Assembly (NCBI GenBank): GCA_015075625.1
Contig: JABTTZ010000002.1
Span: forward strand, 1,054,001 to 1,118,000
DNA length: 64,000 nt
Reading direction: 5' to 3'
Source of the DNA: Anaerolineales bacterium
Lineage (GTDB): Bacteria; Chloroflexota; Anaerolineae; Aggregatilineales; UBA2796
The translations under genes were made by a program, and so were the position numbers. Shown in pieces: positions 1-9,141 of the stretch. The notes under the pieces were generated by a model. That model worked only from the letters and a program-made list of their open reading frames with translations. It had not been told where the DNA came from and ran no database searches. Each line of letters starts with the position of its first letter. Within the stretch, counting starts at the first letter, position 1.

Positions 1-103
1 TCAAACCACTGAGATTGATCCTCCCAATGCCCCGCTATAAGTTGGGGAGGGACTAGCGCAGCATGGCAAGGATAACAACTCCCCACCAAAGGAATATCAC
101 ACC

Positions 104-1147
104 ATGAACACACGGAAAGTCCTCTTTTGCGGACTCGGCTCGATTGGGCAGCGCCACTTACGCAATCTACGGGCGCTTTACGGCGATTCCGTCGAGGTGA
201 TCGCCTATCGCGGACGCAATGCCAGCCCCGTCCTCAACCCCGATATGACCGTTCGCCCCGGCGCCGTACTGGAGACCACCTATAACCTCACCAGCGTTGA
301 CCGCCTAGACGATGCTCTTGCCCTGAAACCGGACGCTGCCTTCATCACGAACCCAAACAGCCTTCACCTCCCCACCGCATTGGCAGCAGCCGAGGCGGGG
401 TGTCACCTCTTTATTGAAAAACCCGTCTCTCACAGTATGGCGGGGATGGCAGACCTTGTGCGGGTTGTCGAAGCGAAGCGCCTGACGACCTTCGTCGCCT
501 ATCAATTCCGCTTTCACCCAGGTTTGGCGACGATCAAACGGCTGATTGACCAGGGACGCTTGGGGCAGATCATCAGCGCCCACATTGTGAACGGCGAACA
601 CCTTCCCGACTGGCATCCTTACGAGGACTACCGAACAACCCATCCCGCCCGCGCCGATTTGGGTGGCGGTTCGCTGAGCATCCAAACGCACGAACTCGAT
701 TATGCCCTGTGGTTTTTCGGCTTGCCGCGCCGTGCCTTTGCCCTCGGCGGACACCTCAGTCGTTTGGAGGTGGATGTTGAAGACTCGGTGGATGTTTTGC
801 TAGAGTGTGACTGGCAAGGGAAAACACTTCCCGTACACATTCATCTTGATTATGTTCAGCGTCCGCCGCAGCGCGTGTGCGAGGTCATTGGCGATGCGGG
901 TAAGGTGCGCTATGACTACTACGCCGGAGAGGTCATTTTTGATGATCTCGTCACCCGCAATCAAGAGGTGTTTCGCTTTCCCCAGTTTGACCGCAATCAG
1001 ATGTTCCTCGGTGAGTTGCGCCACTTTTTTGCCTGTATCGAAGGGCGGGAACCCTCCCAGATCGATCTTGCCGAAGGGATTCGGAGTATGCGCATCGGCA
1101 TTGCGGCAAAGGAATCCCTTCGCACGGGGCTGCCCGTTTCGGTCTGA
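104..1147 (+). CDS. Gfo/Idh/MocA-family NAD(P)-dependent oxidoreductase
   Basis: This 347-residue protein has the two-domain plan of the Gfo/Idh/MocA family, which oxidises or reduces sugars and related polyols with NAD(P). An N-terminal Rossmann motif, GLGSIGQRH, lies near residues 10-18. The family signature EKP is at residues 105-107, and the usual mixed alpha/beta substrate domain follows. The length is normal for the family. An AAAGGAAT Shine-Dalgarno sequence sits eight bases before the ATG. The substrate cannot be read from sequence. The gene is monocistronic and converges on the CHAD gene across a hairpin. Nothing in the neighbourhood points to a sugar or cell-wall pathway. Confidence 0.9.
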   Translation: MNTRKVLFCGLGSIGQRHLRNLRALYGDSVEVIAYRGRNASPVLNPDMTVRPGAVLETTYNLTSVDRLDDALALKPDAAFITNPNSLHLPTALAAAEAGCHLFIEKPVSHSMAGMADLVRVVEAKRLTTFVAYQFRFHPGLATIKRLIDQGRLGQIISAHIVNGEHLPDWHPYEDYRTTHPARADLGGGSLSIQTHELDYALWFFGLPRRAFALGGHLSRLEVDVEDSVDVLLECDWQGKTLPVHIHLDYVQRPPQRVCEVIGDAGKVRYDYYAGEVIFDDLVTRNQEVFRFPQFDRNQMFLGELRHFFACIEGREPSQIDLAEGIRSMRIGIAAKESLRTGLPVSV

Positions 1148-1180
1148 TGTGTCCTTCCTTCTTAGACCCTGCGAGGGCAA

Positions 1181-1207
1181 AAGGGGAGGGGATTTCCCTC
1201 CCTCTTT
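1181..1207. terminator. Bidirectional hairpin terminator between convergent genes
   Basis: A seven-base-pair GC stem (GGGAGGG/CCCTCCC, five-base loop) is flanked by AAAA on the left and TCTTT on the right. It lies between the converging oxidoreductase and CHAD stop codons, so it could end transcription from both sides. The T-tract is short. Confidence 0.55.
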
Positions 1208-1212
1208 CCGTG

Positions 1213-2181
1213 CTACAGCGCCCCAACCGCCAGCGCCATCGCCCGCCGAACTGATGGGGCGTTGAATTCTGCCCACACGCTCGGAACAGCCTGGCGCAGG
1301 CGGCTCATCTCCTCGTAACAGAAAGTGAGGAATGTTCGCACTACGCTTGCCTCTGCGCTAAAGATGGTCTCCTCGCTGAAGGCGCTCTCTAGGTAGCCGT
1401 TGGCGTAGTCCACTGCCACCCGTGTATCTTGCAATTCTCCGACGGAGTCTTGAAACACTTTCGTCGCCTTAATAACGATGCTTGCTTCTTCACCGAGGAC
1501 GGGGGCGAACGCCTCTAAGCTATAGCGCAGGCGTTTTACCTCAATGCGCAGCGCGTGCAGCCCATCTAAGGTGAGCCGTTCAAGGTGTTCCTCATAGGCA
1601 CGAACGGCGGCGCTCTGCTCGTAAATCAAGATCGGCACGACATCACAGATGCGAGACGGTTTGGGAGACAGTAAATATGTCGTTTTCGGGGGAGGAACTT
1701 CCTCCAAAAATGCCTTAAATCGATCCTGAAACGCCTCAAAATAGGCGCTATCAAGGGTCTGGTGAAGGGGGACAAGGGCAGCGCTGCGCTGCTCATCAAA
1801 GTAGGTTAGCATTGCCCGCAGCGCGGCGGTTTCAGCGGGGGGGCGGGTTTGCGCATAGGCTTGCAGCATCAGGCGAAAGACATCTAAATCGCGCACAACA
1901 CCAAGCGCTGAGGCAATCTCCCGCAGTGTCCGATTTAAAGGGCGGACAGATTCCTTCGGAAAATAGGGCTTGAACAGCGCAAACATGCTCCGCAAGCGGC
2001 GGGTTGCCACGCGCATATCGTGAACGGAGTCGATGCTGTCGTCGTCCTTCACCATGTGCGGCGCTTCTTTTATGAGCTTGGCAAAATGCAGGGCGAGGAC
2101 ATACCGCCCGCCCCCTGCCATCGAATCATTAGGGTGTAGGGTGGCTGAATCTGTCGGGGAACTACGTCCAGTCTGTGTCAT
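1213..2181 (-). CDS. CHAD domain protein
   Basis: This 322-residue helical protein carries the CHAD signature: conserved HDMRVATRRLRS early in the chain (about residues 54-65) and a second basic helix RIEVKRLRYSLEAF in the middle. CHAD domains are rich in conserved His, Arg and Lys and bind inorganic polyphosphate. They are often next to or fused with CYTH triphosphatases. No CYTH partner is present here. The protein has no signal peptide or membrane segment, so it is probably cytosolic. It is transcribed alone. The polyphosphate role is inferred from the family. Confidence 0.88.
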   Translation of the reverse strand: MTQTGRSSPTDSATLHPNDSMAGGGRYVLALHFAKLIKEAPHMVKDDDSIDSVHDMRVATRRLRSMFALFKPYFPKESVRPLNRTLREIASALGVVRDLDVFRLMLQAYAQTRPPAETAALRAMLTYFDEQRSAALVPLHQTLDSAYFEAFQDRFKAFLEEVPPPKTTYLLSPKPSRICDVVPILIYEQSAAVRAYEEHLERLTLDGLHALRIEVKRLRYSLEAFAPVLGEEASIVIKATKVFQDSVGELQDTRVAVDYANGYLESAFSEETIFSAEASVVRTFLTFCYEEMSRLRQAVPSVWAEFNAPSVRRAMALAVGAL

Positions 2182-2244
2182 AAACGGGCGATCCTGATTT
2201 TAGTGGTCAAGGATACCACAGTTCAAAAAATTGTTAAGGTTAGG

Positions 2245-2751
2245 TTAAGGGTCTATTTGATCGCCCCATCGCCATAGCAACGCGCAGCGCCCCCACTGTA
2301 ACTCCCGCCCTACAAGGGAGCGCGACGGGTAATCCGGCACGCGGGCAGCAAACTTTCAAGCGGCTTGTGCCGCCTGTTCTTGAATACCCCAAAAGTGGCG
2401 CAGTGAGGGGAGTTTTGCCGCCCGTTCTTCCCGCCATGCCGCTTCCTCACTCCAACGGGCTATGGCTGTCTCCCCAATATGGACAACCCAAGCCGGATCA
2501 AGCCGCCGCACTATCCAATCAATTCCTAACAGATCGCCTGCAATAGCGTGTGGTCTGTCAGGTTGAAAGCCGCCAGCAGCGGTTGCCCCGGCATCAAAGC
2601 GATAGCCTTTGTGGAAAAATGTGCCAGCACAGCCACCGGCGTAAACATGTGCCTCTAGGACAGTGACGTTGAAGCCTTGTTTTGCCAACAGCGCGGCGGC
2701 GGTCAAGCCTCCCACCCCCGCGCCAATGACGGCGATTCGTTTTGGTGACAT
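2245..2751 (-). pseudogene. Remnant of a phytoene-desaturase-like FAD oxidoreductase, with in-frame TGA
   Basis: The reading frame opens with a clear FAD/NAD(P)-binding Rossmann motif (VIGAGVGGLTAAALLA), followed by the E-x-GG segment (LEAHVYAGGCAGTF). This is typical of the CrtI/amine-oxidase-like desaturase family, whose members are about 500 residues long. The frame meets TGA at 2356-2358, where relatives usually have Trp. It continues open as KFAARVPDYPSRS and then ends at TAA (2245-2247). Even with the TGA read through, only about 168 codons remain, so most of the substrate domain is gone. The ATG at 2751 begins right at the Rossmann segment. A perfect palindrome lies immediately upstream. 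Best read as a decaying gene. Confidence 0.8.
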
Positions 2752-2754
2752 CGG

Positions 2755-2782
2755 TATCTTTCGTGAACGATCACGAAAGATA
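2755..2782. promoter_or_regulatory. Perfect 12-bp palindrome upstream of the desaturase remnant (operator candidate)
   Basis: Arms TATCTTTCGTGA (2755-2766) and TCACGAAAGATA (2771-2782) are exact reverse complements around ACGA. The element starts four bases before the remnant's ATG, and on the minus strand a TTGACA (2791-2796) lies just upstream, so a bound protein would cover the promoter. The core TCGTGA-N4-TCACGA recurs at 50071-50086. Confidence 0.55.
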
Positions 2783-2880
2783 TTAGTAAATGTCAAAGGT
2801 TTGTGAAGGGTTTAATTAGGGGGGTGAACAGGTATATCATAGGAGTAAGGATGAAGGATGAAGGATATCTTTTGCCTTCT

Positions 2881-2953
2881 AAGCCCCGAAGGGGTGGCTG
2901 CTTTCAGCCCGCTGCTTTAGCGGCGGGCGACCCACATGGGGTCGCCCTTACGG
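2881..2953. repeat. REP-like dispersed repeat, copy 1
   Basis: The copy has the layout GGGGTGGCTGCTTTCAG, then an imperfect hairpin CCCGCTGC-TTTA-GCGGCGGG, then a second short palindrome GGGCGACC/GGTCGCCC. Related copies occur near 28468-28556, 50194-50290 and 57561-57641, all intergenic. The rest of the 2797-3055 gap holds pyrimidine/purine-rich sequence (CCCCCTCTGCCCC) that resembles sequence near 50110-50165 and 36608-36655, and no gene. Confidence 0.7.
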
Positions 2954-3055
2954 AGAGGTGAGGTGTGGGGGAAGGGGTTCTTTTAGAAATTTTCCTGACG
3001 AACGACTAGCCCCCTCTGCCCCACAAACAGGGAAAAGGAGTGCTAGGAGGTGAGG

Positions 3056-4555
3056 TTATCCACGCGGTGAAGGGTCGCCCTTTGCCGCCTTCATCGTCGT
3101 TTCCAGCGCAGAGATTCCCTCTACCGCCGCCAACCGCCCCGCCATGATGTGTTCGCACGGACCGCGTGAGAGAAGGTTTTCCCTAAAAAAGGCACATTCA
3201 CAGGTAGCAAACCGCAGCCGCCCTTCTAGATCAACAGCGAACTCCACGTTGTAGGATGTACTATCCTGATTCTCAACGGTGGCATAGCCTTTGATTTCAC
3301 GAGGACGATCCGGGTTGGGGATGACATTCTCAAGGTGGACACGCCCTGCATTGATTGCCTTCCGTGCGGCTGTAATGCGCGGATCGGGGGCGAGGATTGT
3401 CTCTGGATTCAGCGGCTCGGCAAACAATTCGCGGGAGCGGTAGCGGCGCGTCGTTGGATCGTACATTGCCTTACCTTCCCGACAGAGGGCAAAAAGTGCT
3501 GTCTCTGCTTGGGCTGACTCAAGCAGGGTGTGCGCTTCCACATCCTCGCGGGAGAGGGCATAGCGGCTGGTGAGCAGATTGTAGACGCTGGCAACTTCTT
3601 CCGCACTGATCGGGGTCTGTGGGGCAAGCAAATCAAGGGCGCTTTGCTCCGTCCAATCGTTGCGCACCCACCCGGAGAGCATCAAGAGGAACTTGTATGC
3701 CCCCACATGGCAGATGTAGAAATGGGGCAGCCCCCGCCCCAAGACGCCAATCGTCACTTTGTCGGCGTAGGGGAGAATCGGCAGCAAGAGTTCCAAGCGT
3801 TTTCGCCCCCAAAGGCGCACCACACGCGGATAGCCTTTGTACTCTGACCCCATCATGACAAAGCGCTTCTCCCATGGCTCAAGGACGAGATTCACAGGTT
3901 GGTCGGTGGCAAATTCAATACGCATTGCCGTAGGGGGGCGGCGTGCTTTGTTTTCTTGCAGGAAATGAATCGCGTTGAGTAAGTCTACAGGGCGGGTATG
4001 GAAGGTGAAGGGATGCATGGCGAGGGCGCTCTGAACTTGCAAAAAGCCTTTCACCCACGCATCGGGCAGATCAACCTTGTGTTCGTAGTGCGCCTTTTCC
4101 ACAGAGCCAACCTGTGTCTGAACGGCGAAGCCCGCCGCGCCAACGGCGAATTCCGTTTGGCGGCTGGAGCGCAAGTTTTGCAGGGCATCGCGCAGGGCAA
4201 AGGTGAAATCGATGTTCGTCGTCCCGTAGGTTGTCTCGCTGAGCAGGTTGAACGCCTCTGTAGCGGCGGAAAGCCTCACATAGACTGATCCATCGGTGCT
4301 GAACGCCTCGAAAAACATCTCGTCGGGGTGGACGGTAATCACCGGATCAAGCAGGAAACTGGAACGCTCTATACGGGCATCGCTGATGATCACCTCGTGC
4401 ATGGCGATCATCAGCCGGCGGAGCGTCGCCGGATCGTGCAGAGTAGCGCGAAAGCTGACCGGCAAACGCCGCATGTTTACGGCAAAATCAAGGGCGGAGG
4501 TGTTGGCATCGGTGATCAGACTCGTGCGATGGTCGTAAGCGAGTGTGTATTCCAT
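3056..4555 (-). CDS. SWIM zinc-finger protein
   Basis: This 499-residue protein has a C-terminal SWIM-type zinc-binding motif, CxC...CxH, formed by C452, C454, C467 and H469. SWIM domains bind DNA or proteins. The first 430 residues show no motif I recognise. The ATG at 4555 is preferred over longer in-frame starts because a strong AGGAGG lies just upstream and because a longer protein would run into the preceding gene. Only 11 bases separate it from the stop of the 1110-residue gene, so the two are almost certainly cotranscribed. The function is unknown. SWIM proteins in other bacteria often travel with large uncharacterised partners. Confidence 0.8.
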   Translation of the reverse strand: MEYTLAYDHRTSLITDANTSALDFAVNMRRLPVSFRATLHDPATLRRLMIAMHEVIISDARIERSSFLLDPVITVHPDEMFFEAFSTDGSVYVRLSAATEAFNLLSETTYGTTNIDFTFALRDALQNLRSSRQTEFAVGAAGFAVQTQVGSVEKAHYEHKVDLPDAWVKGFLQVQSALAMHPFTFHTRPVDLLNAIHFLQENKARRPPTAMRIEFATDQPVNLVLEPWEKRFVMMGSEYKGYPRVVRLWGRKRLELLLPILPYADKVTIGVLGRGLPHFYICHVGAYKFLLMLSGWVRNDWTEQSALDLLAPQTPISAEEVASVYNLLTSRYALSREDVEAHTLLESAQAETALFALCREGKAMYDPTTRRYRSRELFAEPLNPETILAPDPRITAARKAINAGRVHLENVIPNPDRPREIKGYATVENQDSTSYNVEFAVDLEGRLRFATCECAFFRENLLSRGPCEHIMAGRLAAVEGISALETTMKAAKGDPSPRG

Positions 4556-4566
4556 TGGGAAACCTC

Positions 4567-7500
4567 CTAATCCTGTGTCGCCATCATACGCTGTATCTTG
4601 GCATAGGCAAGCATTGTCTCTTGGTAAATAGACCGTCGCCCGCGCATGTCCATGGGGTCTTCCAACGCCCGCATAATGGGCGCGGTGTAGCGCTCCCCCT
4701 CCTGTGCAGCTGCCTCCAAACACGCCAAGACCATGCGTTTTGTCGTCCGTCGGGCGCGGGTCATAAGGAACCCGCGCAAGGTGGGGAGATTTTCGATGAC
4801 GCGCTCTGCCGCCTCCTGCCCACCTTTGCCCAAGCTGGTGAAGGCGATCATCTGGATGTAGACACTAGGCGATTCGAGCAAATCGCGGATCGCGGCGCCA
4901 GAGTTTAACAGGGCATTATCATGGGCGGTGGCAAGGTACTGAAAGAGGGGGTTGTTTGTCCGCAGTGTCTCCTCATTCCAATCGTTGATGTCCATCTGGC
5001 GAAATCGCCCGAACACATCAGCCGTATGGCGGGCGAAGGTTTCTGGCGACTCGCTGTACAGGCGCTCAAACCGCGCCGTGATAAGCGTCGTGAGGGCGTT
5101 TAGCCGTTCGGCGGCGTTTGGTGGGCGGTTACGATTGGCATAGGGATTGGAACTCCTGACCCAACCACCAGCGAGGATGATAAATCGGTAGGTTAAGTAG
5201 TTCAAAAAGACTTCATCACGCCGTTCGTCGGCAAGGGTATAAATCGCCTCATCGGGTTGGATTAGAAAGGTTTCTAAGAAAGAGCGAGTCTCTACGGGAT
5301 AGCGTTTATACAGGGTATTGGCTGTCTTGGCGGTAAGCGTCCACTGTCTAAATGTGTGGGCAGAAGGTGTCAGAAGGGCAAGACGTTCCAAAAACCGCTG
5401 CCGGTTGTCATCAGCAGCATGGGCGAGCGCCTGATTCCATTCGGAAGCGTAGAGAGGTGACTGTGTTGCCATACGGTATTGCCAAAGAAGGGTGTCATCA
5501 CCGAGGCGCTTGACGGCATCATCGAGTCCCTTAACGGGGAGCGAAAACGCCGCATGGTTAATCAAATAGGGCATTGCTGCCTTGCCATAGCGCTTAACCA
5601 CTGTGAGCAGCGCCTCTCTATGTTGAACATTCCATTCTTCTTCAGGATGGATGCGTTCTAGCGCGGCGCCGATTTGATCGGGCGGTATGGTCTGCTGTAG
5701 CAGACCATGTACCTGCCCACCCCAGGTGATTTTTTGGATAGCGATGAGCGCCTTGTTGATCGCATCAATCATGGGCTGATCGGCGTGTTTTTCCGCCTCA
5801 GCCAGAAGTTTGGGGTAGGGTTTGTTTTGTTCTCGTCGCCACCAATTGCGCCCAGTGGGAAGATGAGCGCGGATAAACTCACCCAAATGCAGCCGATCCC
5901 GCTGGTAAATGATTACTGCCAGATCATCGGGAAGGACAAACCACGTCATAGTGCGCAAGGTGAGGGCGCGGGCAAGGGTATCATTGTCGCTGGTGTCCGC
6001 GAGGTGTTTCCGAAGATCGGCAACCCAAGCGGGTTGTGTCGTGATCTGTCCATAGAGGCGAGTAAAGAGGGCATCACGCCCTTCTTTTTCCAAGCGCGGA
6101 AGGAGATCACGGATTACGTATTCATCTCGCCCGATGTAGCGGGCAATGAATGAGTCGAAGAATTCTAACCCCCGTTCCATCAAGGCAGGCACCCAAAGAC
6201 GCCCTAGCGCGGCGAATTCTGTTGGCTGCCGGCGTGCCATTGCCGAGAGTTCTCGCAGCAGTTCGCCGCGTTCAATGGGGAGGTCAAGCAGGGCGCGGAG
6301 GCGGCCCGCCGTGACCGTGTTCATCACCCGCTCCAGATAGGGGAGAACGGCTTCCCCATATTTTTCCAAAAAACGGCGCATGATGGCTGGATTCGCTTTT
6401 TGATAGTCTTTAGAATGCCACTCGTTTAGAACCGTTACGATCTGATCAGGCGGAATATCCTCGGCTAGAATGCGCTCCATCTGCGCTTCCCAAAGGCTGT
6501 GATTTGCCGCTTGCCGAAAGATGCGCTGAACCATCAACGGATCATCCTCTGTCTTTTCAATCATCGCAAGAAGTTTTGGGTAGGTTGCCGCTTTGCCCCC
6601 GCGATCTATATGCCGCGAGATGAAATCAAGGGCTACCTCTCGATTCAGCCTATAGAGTGCCACAGCTTGAGCGTCAGAGAGTTTGGTGTAGGGAATTTCT
6701 AAGCGAGCTAATTCGCTTTCAAGTTCGGCTTCGGCGGGCTTACGGGCAATGAGTTCGTCTATTTCTGCCCCCCATTCTTTCTTTGTATGGCTGTGCCGAA
6801 AGAGTTTGTTCCACAGATTATCCTTTCCATCTGCTTTGCAGCGCTCAAGAAGGGTTTGCCGTAGGGACATTAATTCGGCAATGTGCGGCTGATGTAAGAG
6901 GCTAAAATAATAATCATAAAAAGGAAAATAGGTCATCAGGAGGGCAGGGGCATGGTCATAAAGATAGCCTAACCATGCCGCTGCTGTATATTGTGTCATT
7001 TGCCACCCTAGCCTATTTTGAATGGCGTCCATCACCTCAGCCGGATTTTCCTTTGCCGTAAGTGCCTGAGCAATCCGTTTGTGGGCAAATTCTTTCGCGC
7101 CAGAAAGTGTATTTTTCTCCGCCCATTCCTTCAGATGATGTCCTAGCCCCTGCAACTGCTTAACAATCCCCTCAGCAAGCGCTGGAAAATGTGGTGGTCG
7201 CCACGCCGTAAGTTTTGAGGCAAGGGTGTCATCAGCGTTCTTCTTTATAAGATCGTTTGCTTTTGCATCCCATTCCGTTTGGGAGGCATAGGTCTTGAAC
7301 AACGCTTGTTGCAGGTGTTCATCCCCTTGTTTTTCAGCGGCGGCATACAAATTTGGGTAAGGAAACGATCCATCCTTTATATGGGCAGTATTATGAGAAC
7401 GACTAATCTGAGACAGGATCAATTTGCTAAACAGCGTCGGGTTGCGGGTATAGAGGGCGGTGGTATGGTCATCGCTAAGATGAAAATTGAAATTGGCGAG

Positions 7501-7899
7501 GCGGAGGGTTAGATTTGCCAAAAGGGTAGTATCGTCTGTGGTTTGCTCTATAAGGTTTGCCACATCTGTATCAAAACCATGCGGATCACGTTCGTATACT
7601 TGGGCATACAATTGTGAGAAAAAATGATGCCTCATCTTGGTTTCTTCTGCCCAGCGAAGGAGTTCCTTAACAGTACCTTTTGAGGTTGAGTCAATACGAA
7701 TCGCCCCGAGAACGAATGAATTAAAAAACGCGAAATCTCTTTCACAAAGCCTCAACGCCCAGTCCGCCGCTTCAGCCTGAAACCCTTCAGGGTCTTCCTC
7801 CATAATTTGTGTAAGCGCACGCTGTAGGTCTGGGCTTTCGTCATGCTCCTGAAACGCATCGAGGATGCGTTGACGTGTTGTAGGAAGTGAGGTTGTCAT
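4567..7899 (-). CDS. Large helical repeat protein of unknown function, partner of the SWIM protein
   Basis: This 1110-residue soluble, charged, mainly helical protein has no signal peptide or membrane segment. It contains at least three long internal repeats, at about residues 93-235, 362-525 and 610-785. Each has a similar order of marks: an LF/LY start, a Trp, a Tyr-Pro-x-Leu segment followed by AEK or IEK, and in the last two copies IPPDQI and KYG/RYG-x-A-x-PYL. Two short segments (FAFFNSF and LEFFDSF) precede repeats 1 and 3. The C-terminal hundred residues resemble HEAT-type helices. I do not recognise a catalytic motif. It starts with ATG behind AAAGGAGC and a sigma70-like promoter, and leads a two-gene operon with the SWIM gene. 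Confidence 0.8.
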   Translation of the reverse strand: MTTSLPTTRQRILDAFQEHDESPDLQRALTQIMEEDPEGFQAEAADWALRLCERDFAFFNSFVLGAIRIDSTSKGTVKELLRWAEETKMRHHFFSQLYAQVYERDPHGFDTDVANLIEQTTDDTTLLANLTLRLANFNFHLSDDHTTALYTRNPTLFSKLILSQISRSHNTAHIKDGSFPYPNLYAAAEKQGDEHLQQALFKTYASQTEWDAKANDLIKKNADDTLASKLTAWRPPHFPALAEGIVKQLQGLGHHLKEWAEKNTLSGAKEFAHKRIAQALTAKENPAEVMDAIQNRLGWQMTQYTAAAWLGYLYDHAPALLMTYFPFYDYYFSLLHQPHIAELMSLRQTLLERCKADGKDNLWNKLFRHSHTKKEWGAEIDELIARKPAEAELESELARLEIPYTKLSDAQAVALYRLNREVALDFISRHIDRGGKAATYPKLLAMIEKTEDDPLMVQRIFRQAANHSLWEAQMERILAEDIPPDQIVTVLNEWHSKDYQKANPAIMRRFLEKYGEAVLPYLERVMNTVTAGRLRALLDLPIERGELLRELSAMARRQPTEFAALGRLWVPALMERGLEFFDSFIARYIGRDEYVIRDLLPRLEKEGRDALFTRLYGQITTQPAWVADLRKHLADTSDNDTLARALTLRTMTWFVLPDDLAVIIYQRDRLHLGEFIRAHLPTGRNWWRREQNKPYPKLLAEAEKHADQPMIDAINKALIAIQKITWGGQVHGLLQQTIPPDQIGAALERIHPEEEWNVQHREALLTVVKRYGKAAMPYLINHAAFSLPVKGLDDAVKRLGDDTLLWQYRMATQSPLYASEWNQALAHAADDNRQRFLERLALLTPSAHTFRQWTLTAKTANTLYKRYPVETRSFLETFLIQPDEAIYTLADERRDEVFLNYLTYRFIILAGGWVRSSNPYANRNRPPNAAERLNALTTLITARFERLYSESPETFARHTADVFGRFRQMDINDWNEETLRTNNPLFQYLATAHDNALLNSGAAIRDLLESPSVYIQMIAFTSLGKGGQEAAERVIENLPTLRGFLMTRARRTTKRMVLACLEAAAQEGERYTAPIMRALEDPMDMRGRRSIYQETMLAYAKIQRMMATQD

Positions 7900-7946
7900 T
7901 GGCGGATAAGCTCCTTTGGGTGGGATACCCTTCCATGCGCTCTCTC

Positions 7947-7975
7947 AGAATAGCACAAAAGTTCTCTGTTGTCTA
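7947..7975 (-). promoter_or_regulatory. Sigma70-like promoter of the helical-repeat/SWIM operon
   Basis: On the minus strand TAGACA (7970-7975) and TATTCT (7947-7952) are separated by 17 bases. The element lies about 50 bases upstream of the ATG at 7899. Confidence 0.5.
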
Positions 7976-8078
7976 GAAGGAGACTCAACGCAAGAGAGAT
8001 ACCCCTTCCCTCGCTTTCAATTTTCCTGTACACTATGTTGACGCTTATTTAGACCTTTTAAGGGGTCAGGAAAGACCA

Positions 8079-9077
8079 ATGACGACACAAGAAACGGTCT
8101 CGCTCCATGTTCGTCCGGCAACGATGGACGACGTTGAAGCCATTGTCGATGTGCTGAACGCAGCCCAAACCGCTGATGGCGGCGACCCAATCACCAGCGC
8201 CGAGGACGCGAAGCGCGAATGGGAAGACCCAATGACGAATTTGACCACGGATACATTCATCCTTGCCACTGCCGAAGGGCGTGTTGTCGCTTATGGGGAT
8301 GTTTTTGATAAGCGTGAGCCGCTCACCCGTGTGTACCACTTTGGGCGTGTTCACCCCGACTTTTGGGGACAAGGCGTTGGGACGCGCTTGCTACAGATTC
8401 TGGAAGAACGCGCCCATCAATCCATTCCGAAAGCGCCGCCCCATGCCCGCATTGCCTTTTCAAGCTCAGTCGATAACCGCTGCTTAGGAAGCGCCAAGCT
8501 GCTCCAAGATAACGGCTACACGCTTGTACGGCGCTACCTGCAAATGCGGATCGAGCTTAATCAGGTCATTCCAGCCCCTGTCGTCCCAGAGGGGATCACG
8601 ATTCGGGCGTTCCGCCCAGGCGAGGATGATCGCCCCCTGTTCGATGCCCATAGTGAAGCCTTTCAAGACCACTGGGGCTACCAACCGATGCCCTACGAGC
8701 AGTTTGAGCATCACTTCTATAAGGGCGAGAAGGTTGATCCGGCGATCTATTTCCTCGCCGTCGAAGGGAATCAGATTGCCGGCTATTCTCTGTGCCTCAA
8801 CGAGATTCCCGACGATTTGGACATGGGCTGGATCGATCTGGTGGGGGTGCGCCGTCCCTGGCGGAAAAAAGGCGTTGCCTCAGCGTTGCTGCGGGCGTCC
8901 TTCTTGGCGCTGCAAGCGCGGGGTAAAAAGCGTGCTGGCTTGGGGGTGGATGCCTCTAGCCTGACGGACGCCACGCGGGTGTATACGAATGTGGGAATGG
9001 CGTCCCACCATGAATGGCATCGTTACGAGAAGGAAATCCGCGCCGGTGAGGATTTAGCCGTCCAGACGATTGAATAG
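8079..9077 (+). CDS. Tandem GNAT-family N-acetyltransferase
   Basis: This 332-residue protein contains two GNAT acetyltransferase folds in series. The first covers about residues 1-155 and has an acetyl-CoA-binding segment (HPDFWGQGVGTRLL). The second covers about 165-320 (RRPWRKKGVASALL, the Q/RxxGxG/A loop). Tandem GNATs include mycothiol synthase MshD and many uncharacterised acetyltransferases, and the acceptor substrate cannot be read here. The gene is divergent from the helical-repeat operon and converges on ftsW. No cofactor pathway lies nearby, so the role is open. Confidence 0.88.
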   Translation: MTTQETVSLHVRPATMDDVEAIVDVLNAAQTADGGDPITSAEDAKREWEDPMTNLTTDTFILATAEGRVVAYGDVFDKREPLTRVYHFGRVHPDFWGQGVGTRLLQILEERAHQSIPKAPPHARIAFSSSVDNRCLGSAKLLQDNGYTLVRRYLQMRIELNQVIPAPVVPEGITIRAFRPGEDDRPLFDAHSEAFQDHWGYQPMPYEQFEHHFYKGEKVDPAIYFLAVEGNQIAGYSLCLNEIPDDLDMGWIDLVGVRRPWRKKGVASALLRASFLALQARGKKRAGLGVDASSLTDATRVYTNVGMASHHEWHRYEKEIRAGEDLAVQTIE

Positions 9078-9096
9078 GACGGCGCCGTTTTCGGGA

Positions 9097-9117
9097 GGGG
9101 CGCAGCCTATGCGCCCC
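9097..9117. terminator. Hairpin between convergent GNAT gene and ftsW
   Basis: A perfect eight-base-pair stem (GGGGCGCA/TGCGCCCC) with a five-base loop sits between the two converging stop codons. There is no T-tract, so termination is inferred from position and stability. Confidence 0.4.
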
Positions 9118-9141
9118 GCTTGTGACGGTGAGCGTGCCTCA

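Noticed and set aside
2356-2358. TGA read as tryptophan (recoded genetic code)
   Set aside because: Other genes in the window use TGA as a natural stop (for example the propeller gene ending at 17090), and the remnant is truncated anyway.
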